NCBI RefSeq assembly: GCF_000003815.2 | Contig: NC_049979.1 | Coordinates: forward strand, 23,064,368-23,128,367 | Source: Branchiostoma floridae | Taxonomy: Eukaryota; Chordata; Leptocardii; Amphioxiformes; Branchiostomatidae | DNA length: 64,000 nt | Direction of reading: 5' to 3' | Shown here: positions 1 through 11,478 of the stretch, piece by piece | How the letters are laid out: every line of letters starts with the position of its first letter | Numbering within the stretch: position 1 is the stretch's first letter | Translations under genes and position numbers: made by a program | The notes under the pieces: model-generated | Database searches by the model: none | Seen by the model: only the letters and a program-made list of their open reading frames with translations | Told to the model about the DNA's origin: nothing

Positions 1-320
1 ATAATGAAACTGCTCATGCACCATCTTGTCCACATGTTGGTATTGACACTGTGCTTGGCTTGCAGAGTGTGAGAAGAGACAGTTGCTAGGGTAGTTGCTT
101 AGGATTACCAAAGTCCTTGACATTTAGCAATGGTGTAGCCAGAACAAAATAGTGGTGAAATTCACATAATAACATAAGCTGCATAGAGTAAGCTGCATAG
201 AAACCCCAACTAACTGCACAGAAGACAGATGCTTCTGGTGTACTTTTGTACTTTTGTCTGGACTTGCCATAAGTTTGTTGCCATGCATGATGCCATGCAA
301 AGGCTTTGGAGAAACAGCTA

Positions 321-510
321 GGACCCACTTCATACCAGGATTAATTGATTCAGGAATCGGGATTTACCCAGGCACGGGATTTGATCCTGATTTGATCCCT
401 TTGGCAGATCGGGATTACCCCCTCCTCAGATCCAAAGTCTTACCAGAATTTGCAAATTGGGAAAACCTTTAGGTGAATCCCAGTCTGCAAATCCTGGTAT
501 GAATGGGGTC
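321..510. mobile_element. MITE-like element with terminal inverted repeats and TA target duplication
   Basis: The left end reads GGACCCACTTCATACCAGGA and the right end, read on the other strand, GACCCCATTCATACCAGGAT, so the two ends are inverted repeats of about 22 bp with few differences. A TA dinucleotide sits directly outside each end (319-320 and 511-512), as expected for a TA-targeting cut-and-paste transposon. The 190-bp body has no coding capacity, so it would be a non-autonomous derivative. The superfamily is not certain. It lies in the intron before the penultimate CFAP36 exon. Confidence 0.65.
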
Positions 511-785
511 TAATATTCCAAATTGCACCAACCCATTTTACACCTGTTTGTGAACCATGGTCTTCGTGATCCTACCCAACCATCACTAAGTAATCTCCTG
601 CTGCCTACACAGTATTCTAATGGAAAAGTATCATAAACACTTCTCCTATTGTTGTTTTTGTTACAGTTGTCACCCTTTTATACTCTGTGCACATCACCAT
701 TTTCATGTCTAGAGCACCTCTCCTGTAACATTGCCAGCCCTGTTGTTATCTGTACTGTATGACCTGGATATGCCCCCCTCCCCAG

Positions 786-1560
786 GCTGCAGGTCCGGGT
801 GATGATGAGCTGAAGAGGAGACAGGAGCACCTGCGGCAGCAGCGCGACAAGCTGATGGCCATGAAGAAGAAAGAGAGGGAGAAACAGCTCCAGCAGTACA
901 ACCAGACAAACAACCGACCCAAATCATCCAAGGTTAGCACGGCTAGTCTCAAGAGGTGGTCTTGTGACTAGGATTGTTGATCTCAAGGTTCTGGGTTCAA
1001 ATTGGGAGAGCCACACCTTAAAAAACTAAAGAAAAACACAATACTTTTTTAAGATAAAACAGTAGGTGCCCATCTTTGTTTGAGTGGATATATCTTACAG
1101 TCCGATCTTTCACATCTTGGACCTGCTTGGATGTTACAGTGGTTTACCGTTTATGCAAAACAAAAAATAGCCATGTCCCTGACTGTTTTCACAGCAAGTC
1201 CAGGGTTACTGAAAATACAGAAAAAAACATTTGAATCTGGAATATAATGGTTCGTGTTGTTAAGAAATCTATTATTGTTTCCGTAAGACAAGTCATTGGA
1301 TATCATTTCCTCGCAGCATTGTTTTCAGCACTCTGGACAGCACATGTTGTGCTAGTGGGGGAGGGGGGCAGTGATATATATTATGGGATGTTTGACATGT
1401 GTGTCTGAAGGTGTCATGTGCCCTCCAGATGGCAGAACGGGTTGCTGCAGGAAAAATGGAGTCAGTCCAGCCGACGCCCAGCGAGGAGGACACCAAGAAG
1501 CTGCAGATGAGGCTGACTCTTGCCGAGAGGCTGAAACAGGAGGTCATCGGGAAGAAGTAG
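786..1560 (+). CDS. CFAP36: CFAP36 (CCDC104), last two exons
   Basis: Two exons are visible: 786-932 (49 codons) and 1429-1560 (43 codons plus TAG). Both are bounded by good AG and GT sites and joined in phase 0. The first codes for a charged coiled coil containing LRQQRDKLMAMKKKEREKQL, the second ends in LTLAERLKQEVIGKK. These correspond closely to the C-terminus of human CFAP36, which has a similar QKRDKLMSMRK helix and ends in AEKLKEEVINK. CFAP36 is a cilia- and flagella-associated protein whose N-terminal domain binds ARL3; that domain must lie left of the window. The penultimate exon is preceded by a C-rich pyrimidine tract (about 775-785). The match is recognised from memory of the family, not from a search, but length, order and both helices agree. 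Confidence 0.88.
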
Positions 1561-3658
1561 CTGTCATCATGTCATCATTTCATTGGGGCTCCATCTGGCT
1601 TTCATCTACACATGTCCTCAGCAACATATAATGGTAGCAGTGTTACCACAGTATACACTTTTGTTTTGATCTTAAGGGAAGATATTTTGTTTTCAAGTTT
1701 TGAACACTGTGGGCTGTGCCCTGTGTTTTAACGTACAGTTTGTTACTGTCACCCTTCTCATGTTAATGGCTGTACTAGGGTGCTCCCACAGACACTCACA
1801 GAATTGATGTTTTTGTAGATTTTTCCAGCCCTAATTTGTATAGCACTGTAGAGACCCGTGATCTAACAGCAATAATGTGATGAAATTTGGAGAACCGGAA
1901 GGAATCCTGTTGTTTTATCGGTCAAAGTGAGCTCATGGTAATGTTAAAGGTCTGCTGTGTATAGAATACATTAAGCTCACTCAGAAATTTCTAAGCACAA
2001 ACATATCACAGCTGCCTAACATACATCACATGTTAAACAGCTGCTGCCAGGTGTTCCACACCCTTCAGTGGCTCAGCACATTATCACTTGTACCTGTTAG
2101 GCTTCCTCTCGACATGGCTGCATTTTGCAGATGGTCCATTGAGCAGCCAAAATTGGATCTGTGTGACCCTTGATTTCTATAACTGGAATATGCTGCACCA
2201 TGAAAAAGTATGTTTAAAGAAACAACATCACATACAATCCATTAAAGATTTCATTATGTAGGAAATTTGTTGAGCATCTCTCAACATCTTTAGTTTTACT
2301 GGTATATGAAAGCTCAGCGATACAGATACTCATACTGTCACTTTCTTAGGCATCATCTAGACTGTCAGAAATGGAAACTTGCCTTCTCCTTGTCGACTTG
2401 TGCAATGGTGCAATCTGTTTTGGCACTTTGTTGTTTTTGATCAATGTGGTGTTGAATTATGTGCATATTGACAGAAAAGTTTGGGATTATGTCTGTAATG
2501 CAATGGTATTGACCAGGACTGCTAGTTAGTGCAATAGATCCTTGCCTTACTGTTAGTTAATTAGAATGTAATGTCTATCTTCTCATGTGCACTTATCCAG
2601 GTATGTAGGTAGCACCTTTCTCACACTGAGATACCAAAGTACAGCAAACTGAGCTATATTGTTTGAGCGTAAGGTGAAACAAGATTGGACAAGGTACCAA
2701 ACTTCAGATTAAAGATTGACAACATGAAATTGTTAAAGCTAAATCATGTGGACAAAAGTGTGGACCAAAGCACAAGGAGGATGTACTTTATGTAGGGGCA
2801 TGGAATTGTTTATACCTTATATGGGAAAATTTGTTTGTTGCTGTTTATGGACAGGTGATTATGTTGTGATGTTTTTGGCCCATACAACTGTGCAAACTTC
2901 TCATACATATCCACAGAAACAGTAGAACACAAGTTTGTTCACACAAGAGACTTGCAGGCCTCCCATACTACTGCCTGCAAAGAGCTGCAGAATTTTAGAA
3001 TTAAAAGTAAAAAAATTCACATATTTCCTGACTCTGTTAACAGATATACTTGTACATGTGCTGTACCCTTAAACTATATCTATTCCCACTTGCAACATTC
3101 TTTACATAGATTATGAATATTACTCATCATTGCTATAAAGATTTTCATTTCTGTACATAAAATTTTCATGTAGCTTTAAGATTTTAATGCCAAAAAGTTA
3201 CATGTCTTGTTACATGTCTGTTTTATGAAGTGTTGTATAATTATGTACTGATGTTTGCAACTCATACGCTGGTCAATTCAATGCAAATGTATTCACTCAA
3301 TGCGTTCCTTCCTGTTGGTACACATGTACTTGAAGTATGCAAATATTAGTTTCCCAAGCCACAAAATGTTTCATGTAAAGGATGCTTCTATGCAGCATCA
3401 ACTATAGATACCACATTTTGCAACTCACAATGAACGAAAGAAATAGAGTGCATATATCACTTGCTTTCTGTGTATGTCCTTTCTTTAGTGTTTATTTCAC
3501 TTTGTTGTCAAGTTATTTCATTGCAATTCAATTGCTACTGCTAATCAGGTTCTGGTATCCTCTGGACCTAGACTGAGGATTTTCTGTACCAGTGCCCACC
3601 ATTTAGTTACATTTTAGTAATGAATGGTTGGCAGTTCTATCAAATCAGATGAAGAGCC

Positions 3659-3845
3659 GTCGCCGGAGGTTACACATCCAGGTAATAAGATGCACCAAAA
3701 AGCAGTTACTCAAGCAACTGGATATGATTTGGAAATGGACATTTTAGACAGCCATCCAGTGTCACTGACGCAAGGCACCAGATGGTTGTCTGAAATGTCT
3801 GACCTTTTCCAAATCATATCCAGTTACTTAGTAACTGCTTTTTAG
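3659..3845 (-). mobile_element. Family C short interspersed element with internal inverted repeat and 13-bp target duplication
   Basis: The insert is flanked by a perfect 13-bp direct repeat, CAGATGAAGAGCC, at 3646-3658 and 3846-3858. Inside it, 3699-3731 and 3805-3840 are near-perfect inverted repeats (AGCAACTGGATATGATTTGG and its complement), able to form a long hairpin with a loop of about 75 bases. On the minus strand the sequence matches other copies here near 44760-44890, 53878-53985 and 21810-21905. They share the string ATCCAGTTGCTTGAGTA, and a tail around TTACCTGGATGT. The flanking duplication shows this is an insertion; the class (SINE or MITE) is open. Confidence 0.6.
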
Positions 3846-5226
3846 CAGATGAAGAGCCATTTGACACAGGCACACATTAAGTGTTTTCATGCAGTAATGC
3901 TTGATGCCATCACAGCAAATGGGCATTACAACAACTTTAATATTGAACAGTGAATACCAAAAGATCATGTCAACCCTGACACCCCCATCATACCTTCCCA
4001 TTGGGCCTAGGAAATCTGTTTATGGTAACCAGACTAGAGGATTTTTTAGGTTGATCAATGGCCAGGGACATAAAATTTCTGGTCTGACAACTAAGTGATC
4101 AAATGCAAATTGCAAAACTTTGTTCAATGTATTAATGTACTTGTGATTGTACAATGTGTATCATTGCAATATGAAAATACCAGCATCCTGGTGTATTTTA
4201 GTGTTTTATATCTTCCAACTTCATGTATTTGTTGAATCTGATCAGAGCTTCTAAAAAAAAGAGAAGGCCTACCTACCAACCCTGATAGTCAGAAACACAG
4301 TTATAGACATTATTTGTGCCCCCAAAACAAACTCCACTGACCAATGTGGATATGATTGATGAGTTGTTCACTTTTAATGAAATGAATACATACACACTGA
4401 CTGGCTTGGATTATTCAAAACAATATGTAGATTATATGCATGATTACGTTTCTGGACATAATCACTAATAAAGCCATCGCAGCAAATGTTGGCCATGCCA
4501 TAATGTACAGCAACAGACATTTATCAAAATTTAAGTTCCAAAGAAAAATCACTTTGAAATTGACAAGAACCAGTAGATACCACTATAGCATACATATATG
4601 TATACCTCACTATAAGTCTATATCATCTACCTTGATCATGCATTAGTCTTGAATATATATTAAGAAATTCCCTTTGGGATTCCTGAAGTGCACGTATTAC
4701 ACAACAGTTCACATGAAATGTTTAGTGTGTGTGAAAAGAGTATTATTACCCTTTTACTCTCCAAGACATCATTTGGGATAACATTAAATGTACATTTGTG
4801 ACTTTTCATGTTGTATAAAGCAAAATAATGTACATATCCTTCCACACTGGACAATTTACATCAAAACATATCTTGCTGTGGACGTGTTTAAAAGCTGATT
4901 TTTCATGAAACAGTCACTTATTTATCTAATCTCAATGGATACACTGACAGTCTAGATTGCTTTGCAACATAGTGTATTTAGGTTATATTCACCTTGATAA
5001 TTGTTTCCATCATAGTAAGTCAATGCAATAGCTTTCTGACAACACAGGCAAGCCACAATGAATCCAGTTGAGGTGACTACTCTCACAGATGAGCTGCAAA
5101 AAAAATGAAGCAGCATCCCAGTTCATAGCCAAGCAATCCGTATTCTCTAGCTCTTTGTGGAAGACAACTCAAAAGCTTTCCTGTGCATCTATTAAACCAT
5201 GCTCATTGCATCGAAAGCTTCACATT

Positions 5227-5232
5227 TTTATT
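5227..5232 (-). terminator. Candidate polyadenylation signal of MACROD
   Basis: The plus strand reads TTTATT, which is AATAAA on the minus strand, 107 bases past the MACROD stop codon. It is the first canonical hexamer I noticed downstream of that stop. Without transcript data it is only a candidate. Confidence 0.35.
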
Positions 5233-5338
5233 TAGACCATTGGTTTCTTCAGCTTTTTTTAAATGAGCACTTAACAGTTTCCTTGTGGAGAGTTAAGACT
5301 GCCCCCTGGCAAAGGAAAGGAGAAAGGGTTTATCTTTC

Positions 5339-8300
5339 TTAGGGTGCCGCCGCTGCTGCTTCTGATTTTTCTGATAACTCGGAATCTTGCTTCTCCTCCT
5401 CAGACGTCTTGACTTCCTCAGGTTCAGACACGGCAGGTTCATCAGGAGCCGTGTCCTCAGACTTCACCCCCTCACTGACACCCTGCTGGGGGTCCTCCTC
5501 TGATGCAGTCTCCTTCACTTCTGAAAAGTGAAGCCGGTCTAATGTTATGACTGTGATGAAAACTAGTGCTACTAGCTCTTATACGTAGAGTTCCCATAGT
5601 TAAGGGAAACATACTTATTTAGACAGAGTTAGACGGTCAAAAATTTAGTGTAAAGTCAAATGTTTGGAAGTTGATCCAGAATGACTTCTACCAACACAGG
5701 CAAACGTTCAAGTTAAAAACAGTTGTTCAGCAGTTATAGATCTATGCATTACTGCTGGTACTAGTAATTAAAGAGCAAACTTTTAAGTCATGTCAAACTA
5801 TTGACAATAATGCCTGGAAAAGTAGAAAAACTAACATTTAGAAATGTAAGAAACATGGCATGGAGATCCACTTAAGCTATAAGATACTACCGGTAGGTAA
5901 TCTCTATAGAATCAATTAAATTCTAAATGTATGTGTCAGCATCCATGTGTTGCACAGTGTCAGTGCACATTTCTTCTCTTGGCTATAGTACACATCATGC
6001 ACATAACAAACTCCAGCTTTACACAGTAAGTAAGAAGTAAGTACAGAAGGGAGGAAAAGGAACAGTGGTGTATTGAACTGGTTACTCAAGATACAAACTA
6101 GGGTGAAAATGCAAACAGTTAGTTTCCTCTTCAAGAAAACCACCAAGTCTTCATCCTTTGGAAAGCATGACCAAACCAACATCTTGTGCACACACAAAGC
6201 AACATCACACTTAAGGTGTCAGCTGTGAAAAGATTCAGCAGTTACACACTCAGAAGTTATAAGATTTGAAACACTCAGAAGTTACACGGATTCCTACCTC
6301 CGCAAACTCTGGTAGACTTAAGCTGGAAAGAGAGATACATCACAGACAAGTATAAGTACAGTAGACAGGAGAGCACAAGAGCAGAACCCGTGTCACACAT
6401 TCAGGACCTTCCCCTGACTTTGCTTCCCGTTGAACTACTCTCCAAACAAGCACTGGGTTGAGATTAGCCTGGAATCCACCATATTTTAGTTCACTCCTCT
6501 AATTGTATCAAAGAAGAATATGAGAATGTGACTTTTCTGACATTGATTTTTATCATACATATGGTGACCTGGTGCGGACAATTTTTAGTAGGCAATCACG
6601 CCGACCAACTCCCAACCACAGATATGACAAACTGCTGTGGTCTGGAGAAGGTTGGGAGGCCGTGGTCGGCCATGTGTGACAGGGGCTTAACCAACCGTAC
6701 CTGGCAAGACAGAAAGGTACATGTTAGAGGAAAAGGAAGGTTACATGAGGACACACGATTCCTTGTCATGCTGACCTTCAGTGTCTCCCGGCTTCTCTGC
6801 GGCAGGCCTTTGTTCCTCACTTTGTGCATCCTTACTGTCATCAGCTGCAACTTCCATGTGGTCATCTGGCAGATGTCACATGCAATAAGGTTAGTTCTGA
6901 AGCAGCAGCAACATACTATCATCACACCACAACTCACTTACATGGAAGCTGCAGTCTATACAATACTAGTATACCTAGTAGGAACGGTATGACAAACCAG
7001 GCTGAGATTTCCATTTTTGTGGCGGTGGTCTATAAACAGCTGTCAGTCAATCAGACCATCACCTATTTTTTTTAGGTTTATTTTCTGATTGCCTAAAAGC
7101 TGGTTAAAGGCAATGCCTGCAAGAATGGTAACCTCTCATGCAATATTGTATAGACCATGGGCAAAGCTCTGCAAAGAAGAATGTAACATAGCACTATACA
7201 AAAGACAATTATTCAGACCTGTATCTGCTGATGCTTCCTTGTCCCCCTTAACGTCATCCTCCGTGGGGAAGAATGCAGGGAGAAGCTCCTCATAAACCTG
7301 AACATCCTTCTCCAGAAACACACAGAAGATCACACGGTCCATCTGAAATGAAAAGTATCTTGTCATCACTTCATCATACAAAATGTTACCATTTCTCTTA
7401 AATATATAGATGGATTTGCTGAAGAGAAATTGACTTGTATCTTGACAATCACTGCACAATGTTGTTTTTAGTCCTTGGATTTCAACTCTAAACAAGAAAG
7501 TCATCATTTCCAATATTGAAATGAAATAGGCAGATAAACCACAGGTAAATAATGCCCCCCCTCTAAATACTGATGAACTGCAGCCTTACATGGTCAGCAT
7601 TATCTCCTGTCTCCAACCATTTCCTGATGTAACCAATAGCAACCTGCCCAGCCGGGTAGTTAGGGTAACCTGCAATGAGAGGAAAAATATAATAACATGA
7701 GAAAAACTAAAAATTACACTACCTGTACAATGGTTAAATTCAAATGTATTGCAAAGAATGTAAATATTCAGCAAATAAGGCAAGTAGTTGAAAGAAAATA
7801 TCTCTTACCAAATATACCAGTAGAAATGCAGGGGAATGCCTGGGGAAGACATGACATTCTCCTGATTAATATCAACATCTATATATTAGGTAGCAACAAA
7901 AGTTGCACAAGAGGAAGGAATACAGAGCATATTGCGACTTGACAGTGATGGCAAACATTCCTTTTCTCATCATCAGTTCTATGAAAGAAATAGCAAATGA
8001 TGTACCACAGATCTGAGTCCGTGTTCCTTAGCCAGAGCCATACAGTCCTTATAACAGCCCTCTAGCTTGTCTGGCTTCTGTCCTATGGGACCAACAGCAT
8101 GTAGTACATCTGTAGGGAGAAGTCAAAATTATCACATGGTCTACCTGCAAAGCTTAACGGTAAATTTAGGCAAGCTAACTACACGCAAGCAATATAATTT
8201 TTTCTATCTGAGCAAGGAAGCTTAACAAAGTAGTCTGGTGAATTTTAATTTCACACTTAGTTAACAGATTAAGGCTTTCAACAGTTGACTTAAAAGTGTG

Positions 8301-10564
8301 TCATAACCAATGTATATTCGATGCACTTCTTTCAGTTTATAAATATATCTGTGCTTGTATATACAATATATATCTGTATTACAATTACAATATAATGTTG
8401 AAAATACTAGGGTCCTAAAGCATTTCATTTTTACATTGTTTAGCTGTGTTTGTTATGTTGGATCACTTTGGCGATCACTTTGGCCAAAATTGATCATTCT
8501 AAAATAAAGAATAAACAGCGACCTTCCAACCCTATTTTTAAGGACTATAACCAAAAACACAACATTTTTAGGCCAAATGAAAGCCACGTCATATTAAGTT
8601 GTCCTACATTTGGCTGGTAGCCTGTGCCCCCCAGATAACTTGGCATGGCCCGTCTCACAGCCTCCCAGAGTGGCAGTCTCCTTGACTAGTGTTGGTCCTG
8701 CAGCACTGTGGATCGCACCATCAACTGGGCGGGGGGAGGCAGGAATCAGTCATGGGATGTATCATTCATGATAGCAAAATAAATTTTATTCGACTTTGGG
8801 AAAATATGAAAGCACTAGATTGGGCACATACAGCAGTGAGCATTCTATATAAGTATTAGCATCACATCAACTTACCTCCTCCACCCCCTAGTAGGCTTTC
8901 ATTGGCTGAAAACAACAAAATAGATTGGATAAACATCACAAATTAAAATTCAGACTAAGAATACATCAAAATTTCAATCTTGCAACCTTACCTTTCAATG
9001 TGTTTATGTGTCCATGGATTGACCTCTACTATCAGGACACTGAATATGCAAATTAGACAAAAAAGCCTACAAGCACAGACACAATTGTTGTAATATTGCA
9101 GGCAGAGAGTACCACAAAGAATATTTGCCTGGAAAATGACTTCAATCTATCACCACTTCAATGTTATATAAGTAATGCAATTGAAATGGGGACTCAAGAC
9201 GGATGCTGGAGGCTTTAGGTCTTTACCAACTCGGCTCACCCTAACCCCAACCCCAACCCTAACTCTAAATGCTAATCCTAACATTAACCCAAATCCTAAC
9301 CCCAATGCTAGCCCTAAGCCTAACCCTTATGCTAACCCTATACCTAACCCTAACCCCAAACCCTAATCCTGGCCAAGTCCACTAGATGTTGGGCAGAGTT
9401 TACCAAGGTGACTCAGGGCCATGTAATTCTTATGGGCAAAATCATCCTGATCCCCCTTAAAACTAGGTGGAAGAATCTCCACATCTTAAATACCTGCGTT
9501 GGAAATAGCATCTATCTCCAGCTGGGTGATGTCACCACGCCATAGAGACACCTTCTCATTAAACTTCTCATTAGGATCAGCTTTGGGCTTAATCCCAAGG
9601 CCTGGGGGTGAAGCAAAACATTCATTAGGATTAAGAAACAAAATCCTTTCCGAAATTCCTTTGGAGATATAAAAGGAAATACACTTCTTGAGTCGCACAG
9701 AGCGATGGGACAGTAGCATACTCACCTATATTATGCTCTTTCCTATACTGTGGCCACGTGGGGACGTCATTTAAGGTTTTGTAGTTGTCGCGGCACTTGT
9801 ACACTTGTCTCTTCTCCTCCAACGAAATCTCCAGGAATCGCTCTGAAACAAGTAATATTCATTGGTGGTTAAGTGTTGCAACACAACCTGATCCCACACA
9901 ATACTGTATTCTTCAATTTCTAATGATAAATTAATTGCACTCTCATGACAAACTATTTTTCCAATAAATGCCTTGGATGTAGCCTTTAAGACCTGTACCA
10001 CTCAGAGTGCATCATAATCAGAATGCAAAACAATTGAAGGTCTACCTGCATTATTCATGTACAATGTGTTCATGTAGGTGCAAATATTCATTTGGTATAG
10101 GTCCTGCATGTCGACCTGGTAGCTAATTGCTAACGATTACTTTCAAATGCATACACTTGCTTTCCTTTCTCAGGTGAATGAGATCATAAGCCAAAAATGA
10201 TTATTGATTCATAATTGACCAGCACAGGTGTGAGGGTGTGTAAAGTTTGGTAATGCATATGAGAGGCTAGATGGCGACACTTACTTCGTGCTTTGAGCCC
10301 CTCCTCCCCAGGTGAACTCCGGTGTGACCCCGGGTAGTGCCTGACCTGTGCCACGGGGCTGCCCTGTCCGTCCCCCGCATGTCTGTTGTCCCTCCTCCCC
10401 TTGTCGCTGCCCACTGTATCGGACATTGTACTCCACCTGGCAGAGTGTACAAAGCACGGCAGCTGCCTCAAGTTCCCAACAGCAACTCCGGGAAGCCTGG
10501 GTGACGCTTTTAGGCTTAACGACAGGTATCTGCTGTATGGTAGTAATCCGTTTAGTTTGGACAT
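5339..10564 (-). CDS. MACROD: MACROD-family mono-ADP-ribosylhydrolase (macrodomain protein), 11 exons
   Basis: Exons from 5' to 3': 10285-10564, 9726-9842, 9494-9601, 8876-8905, 8608-8724, 8006-8109, 7809-7839, 7590-7669, 7219-7342, 6776-6865, 5339-5520. All phases close, giving 420 residues. The macrodomain covers about residues 140-312. The ADP-ribose loops are visible: NAAN at 167-170 followed by ESLLGGGG, and CISTGIFG at 256-263. MACROD1/2 enzymes remove mono-ADP-ribose from acidic side chains and deacetylate O-acetyl-ADP-ribose. The tail (residues 315-420) is very acidic, as in MACROD2. The first ATG (10564) adds 46 Arg/Leu/Ser-rich, acid-free residues resembling a mitochondrial leader, as in MACROD1; a second in-frame ATG at 10426 would give a form without it. 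Family assignment is firm; whether it is orthologous to MACROD1, MACROD2 or their common ancestor is inference. Confidence 0.93.
9236..9370. repeat. Degenerate interstitial telomere-like repeat, (CCCTAA)n type
   Basis: About 130 bases consist of CCTAAC, CCCTAA, CCCCAA and GCTAAC units, a decayed form of the vertebrate-type telomere repeat TTAGGG read on its C-rich strand. It lies in MACROD intron 3, between exons 9494-9601 and 8876-8905. The open frame across it is an artefact of the six-base period. Confidence 0.75.
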
Positions 10565-10907
10565 TGAAGAGTCCTCCTTGGAAGACGGAATATTGTGCTG
10601 CTTGCCCTCCCCACAAAGAACGGCAACAGTGTAGCAGCGCCACCTTGCGATTCATGTCTTAGCTACATGTGAATATTTGTTGAAAGTTATCTGCAGTACT
10701 TCTGTCGACCGTAGTGTGTCTCTTTCGAACCGTAATGACTACTAGTACATTTGTACCACGTAAATTCTCCAGGCCATTCATCATGTCACTCATCAAAACT
10801 GTTTCACTTGTCTGCAGGAAGGGTTTTCATATGGAAACTATCATGAATGTTCGGAATGTGACCATATTTCTGTTGTCAACATTAACCACAATGTTATTGA
10901 TTAATGA

Positions 10908-10919
10908 TTAATGATTAAC
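10908..10919. repeat. Left target-site duplication of the LINE
   Basis: TTAATGATTAAC here is repeated exactly at 13171-13182, immediately after the element's 3' end. The two copies mark the insertion boundaries. Confidence 0.75.
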
Positions 10920-11400
10920 GTTATTATTCGAAAGCGAAAAAAAGAGTATGAAACTGACTGTCTAACGCAACTGCAAAATCTTCAGCAAACTAATCCAACC
11001 GCCTTTTGGAATCTGCTCAAACAACTTAAAAACGCCAACTCCACACCTCAAGAAGACATCCCGCCTGACTCTTGGATAAATCACTTCAAATCCCTACACC
11101 AGAAACGTAGGATAGAGCAGCAGAATTTTGACAGTGCATTTGAGCAGAAAATTATAGACGAACTAAAGATATTAAAGGAACGAGATTTAAACGAAGGGCC
11201 CCTAGATTACCCCATCACGGAGGCAGAAATTAGTAGCTCAATAAAGGCCCTCAAAAACAAAAAGGCGAGCGGCGAAGACATGATAAACAACGAAATGCTG
11301 AAAGCAGGACACAACGTTCTATTACGGCCTCTTGTTAAACTATTTAACCGCATTTTTTCAAGTGGAATATTCCCCCAAACGTGGTCAAACAGCTACATAG
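10920..11400 (+). pseudogene. LINE reverse transcriptase, N-terminal fragment
   Basis: Open frame upstream of the RT fingers. Residues typical of jockey-superfamily elements are visible: LKNKKASGEDMINNEMLK, then a Trp-containing segment ending in SYIVPIYK. The reading frame then runs into a short TACAAATA repeat (11404-11440), where roughly 60 residues normally present before RT motif A are missing. The apparent ATG at 10911 lies in the target duplication, so it is not a real start. Confidence 0.75.
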
Positions 11401-11478
11401 TGCCCATATACAAATATACAAATATACAAATATACAAATATATTTATCCTAAAAACGTTAATCTCCAAATATACACAG

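Larger units (their letters stand above)
1561..5338. other. CFAP36 3' UTR and convergent intergenic DNA to MACROD
   Basis: This AT-rich stretch lies between the convergent ends of CFAP36 (+) and MACROD (-). I see no exon with plausible splice sites and no RNA gene. It holds one recognisable repeat copy (3659-3845). The short open frames in it have no coding character. Confidence 0.5.

Noticed and set aside
6297-6321. 25-nt minus-strand candidate exon with AG and GT ends in the MACROD tail intron
   Set aside because: In the phase required by the neighbouring exons it reads straight into TAA, so it is at most an alternative terminal exon.
6528-6992. 154-codon open frame on the plus strand
   Set aside because: It lies antisense over MACROD exon 6776-6865 and its flanking introns. 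The minus-strand exon has phase-correct splice sites and an acidic composition that fits the tail; the plus frame has no domain.
9175-9366. 63-codon open frame rich in Asn-Pro
   Set aside because: It is a translation of the telomere-like six-base repeat, with no other support.
10281-10655. Other long frames on both strands around MACROD exon 1
   Set aside because: GC-rich first exon keeps several frames open. Only the frame starting at 10564 joins the downstream exons in phase and leads into the macrodomain.
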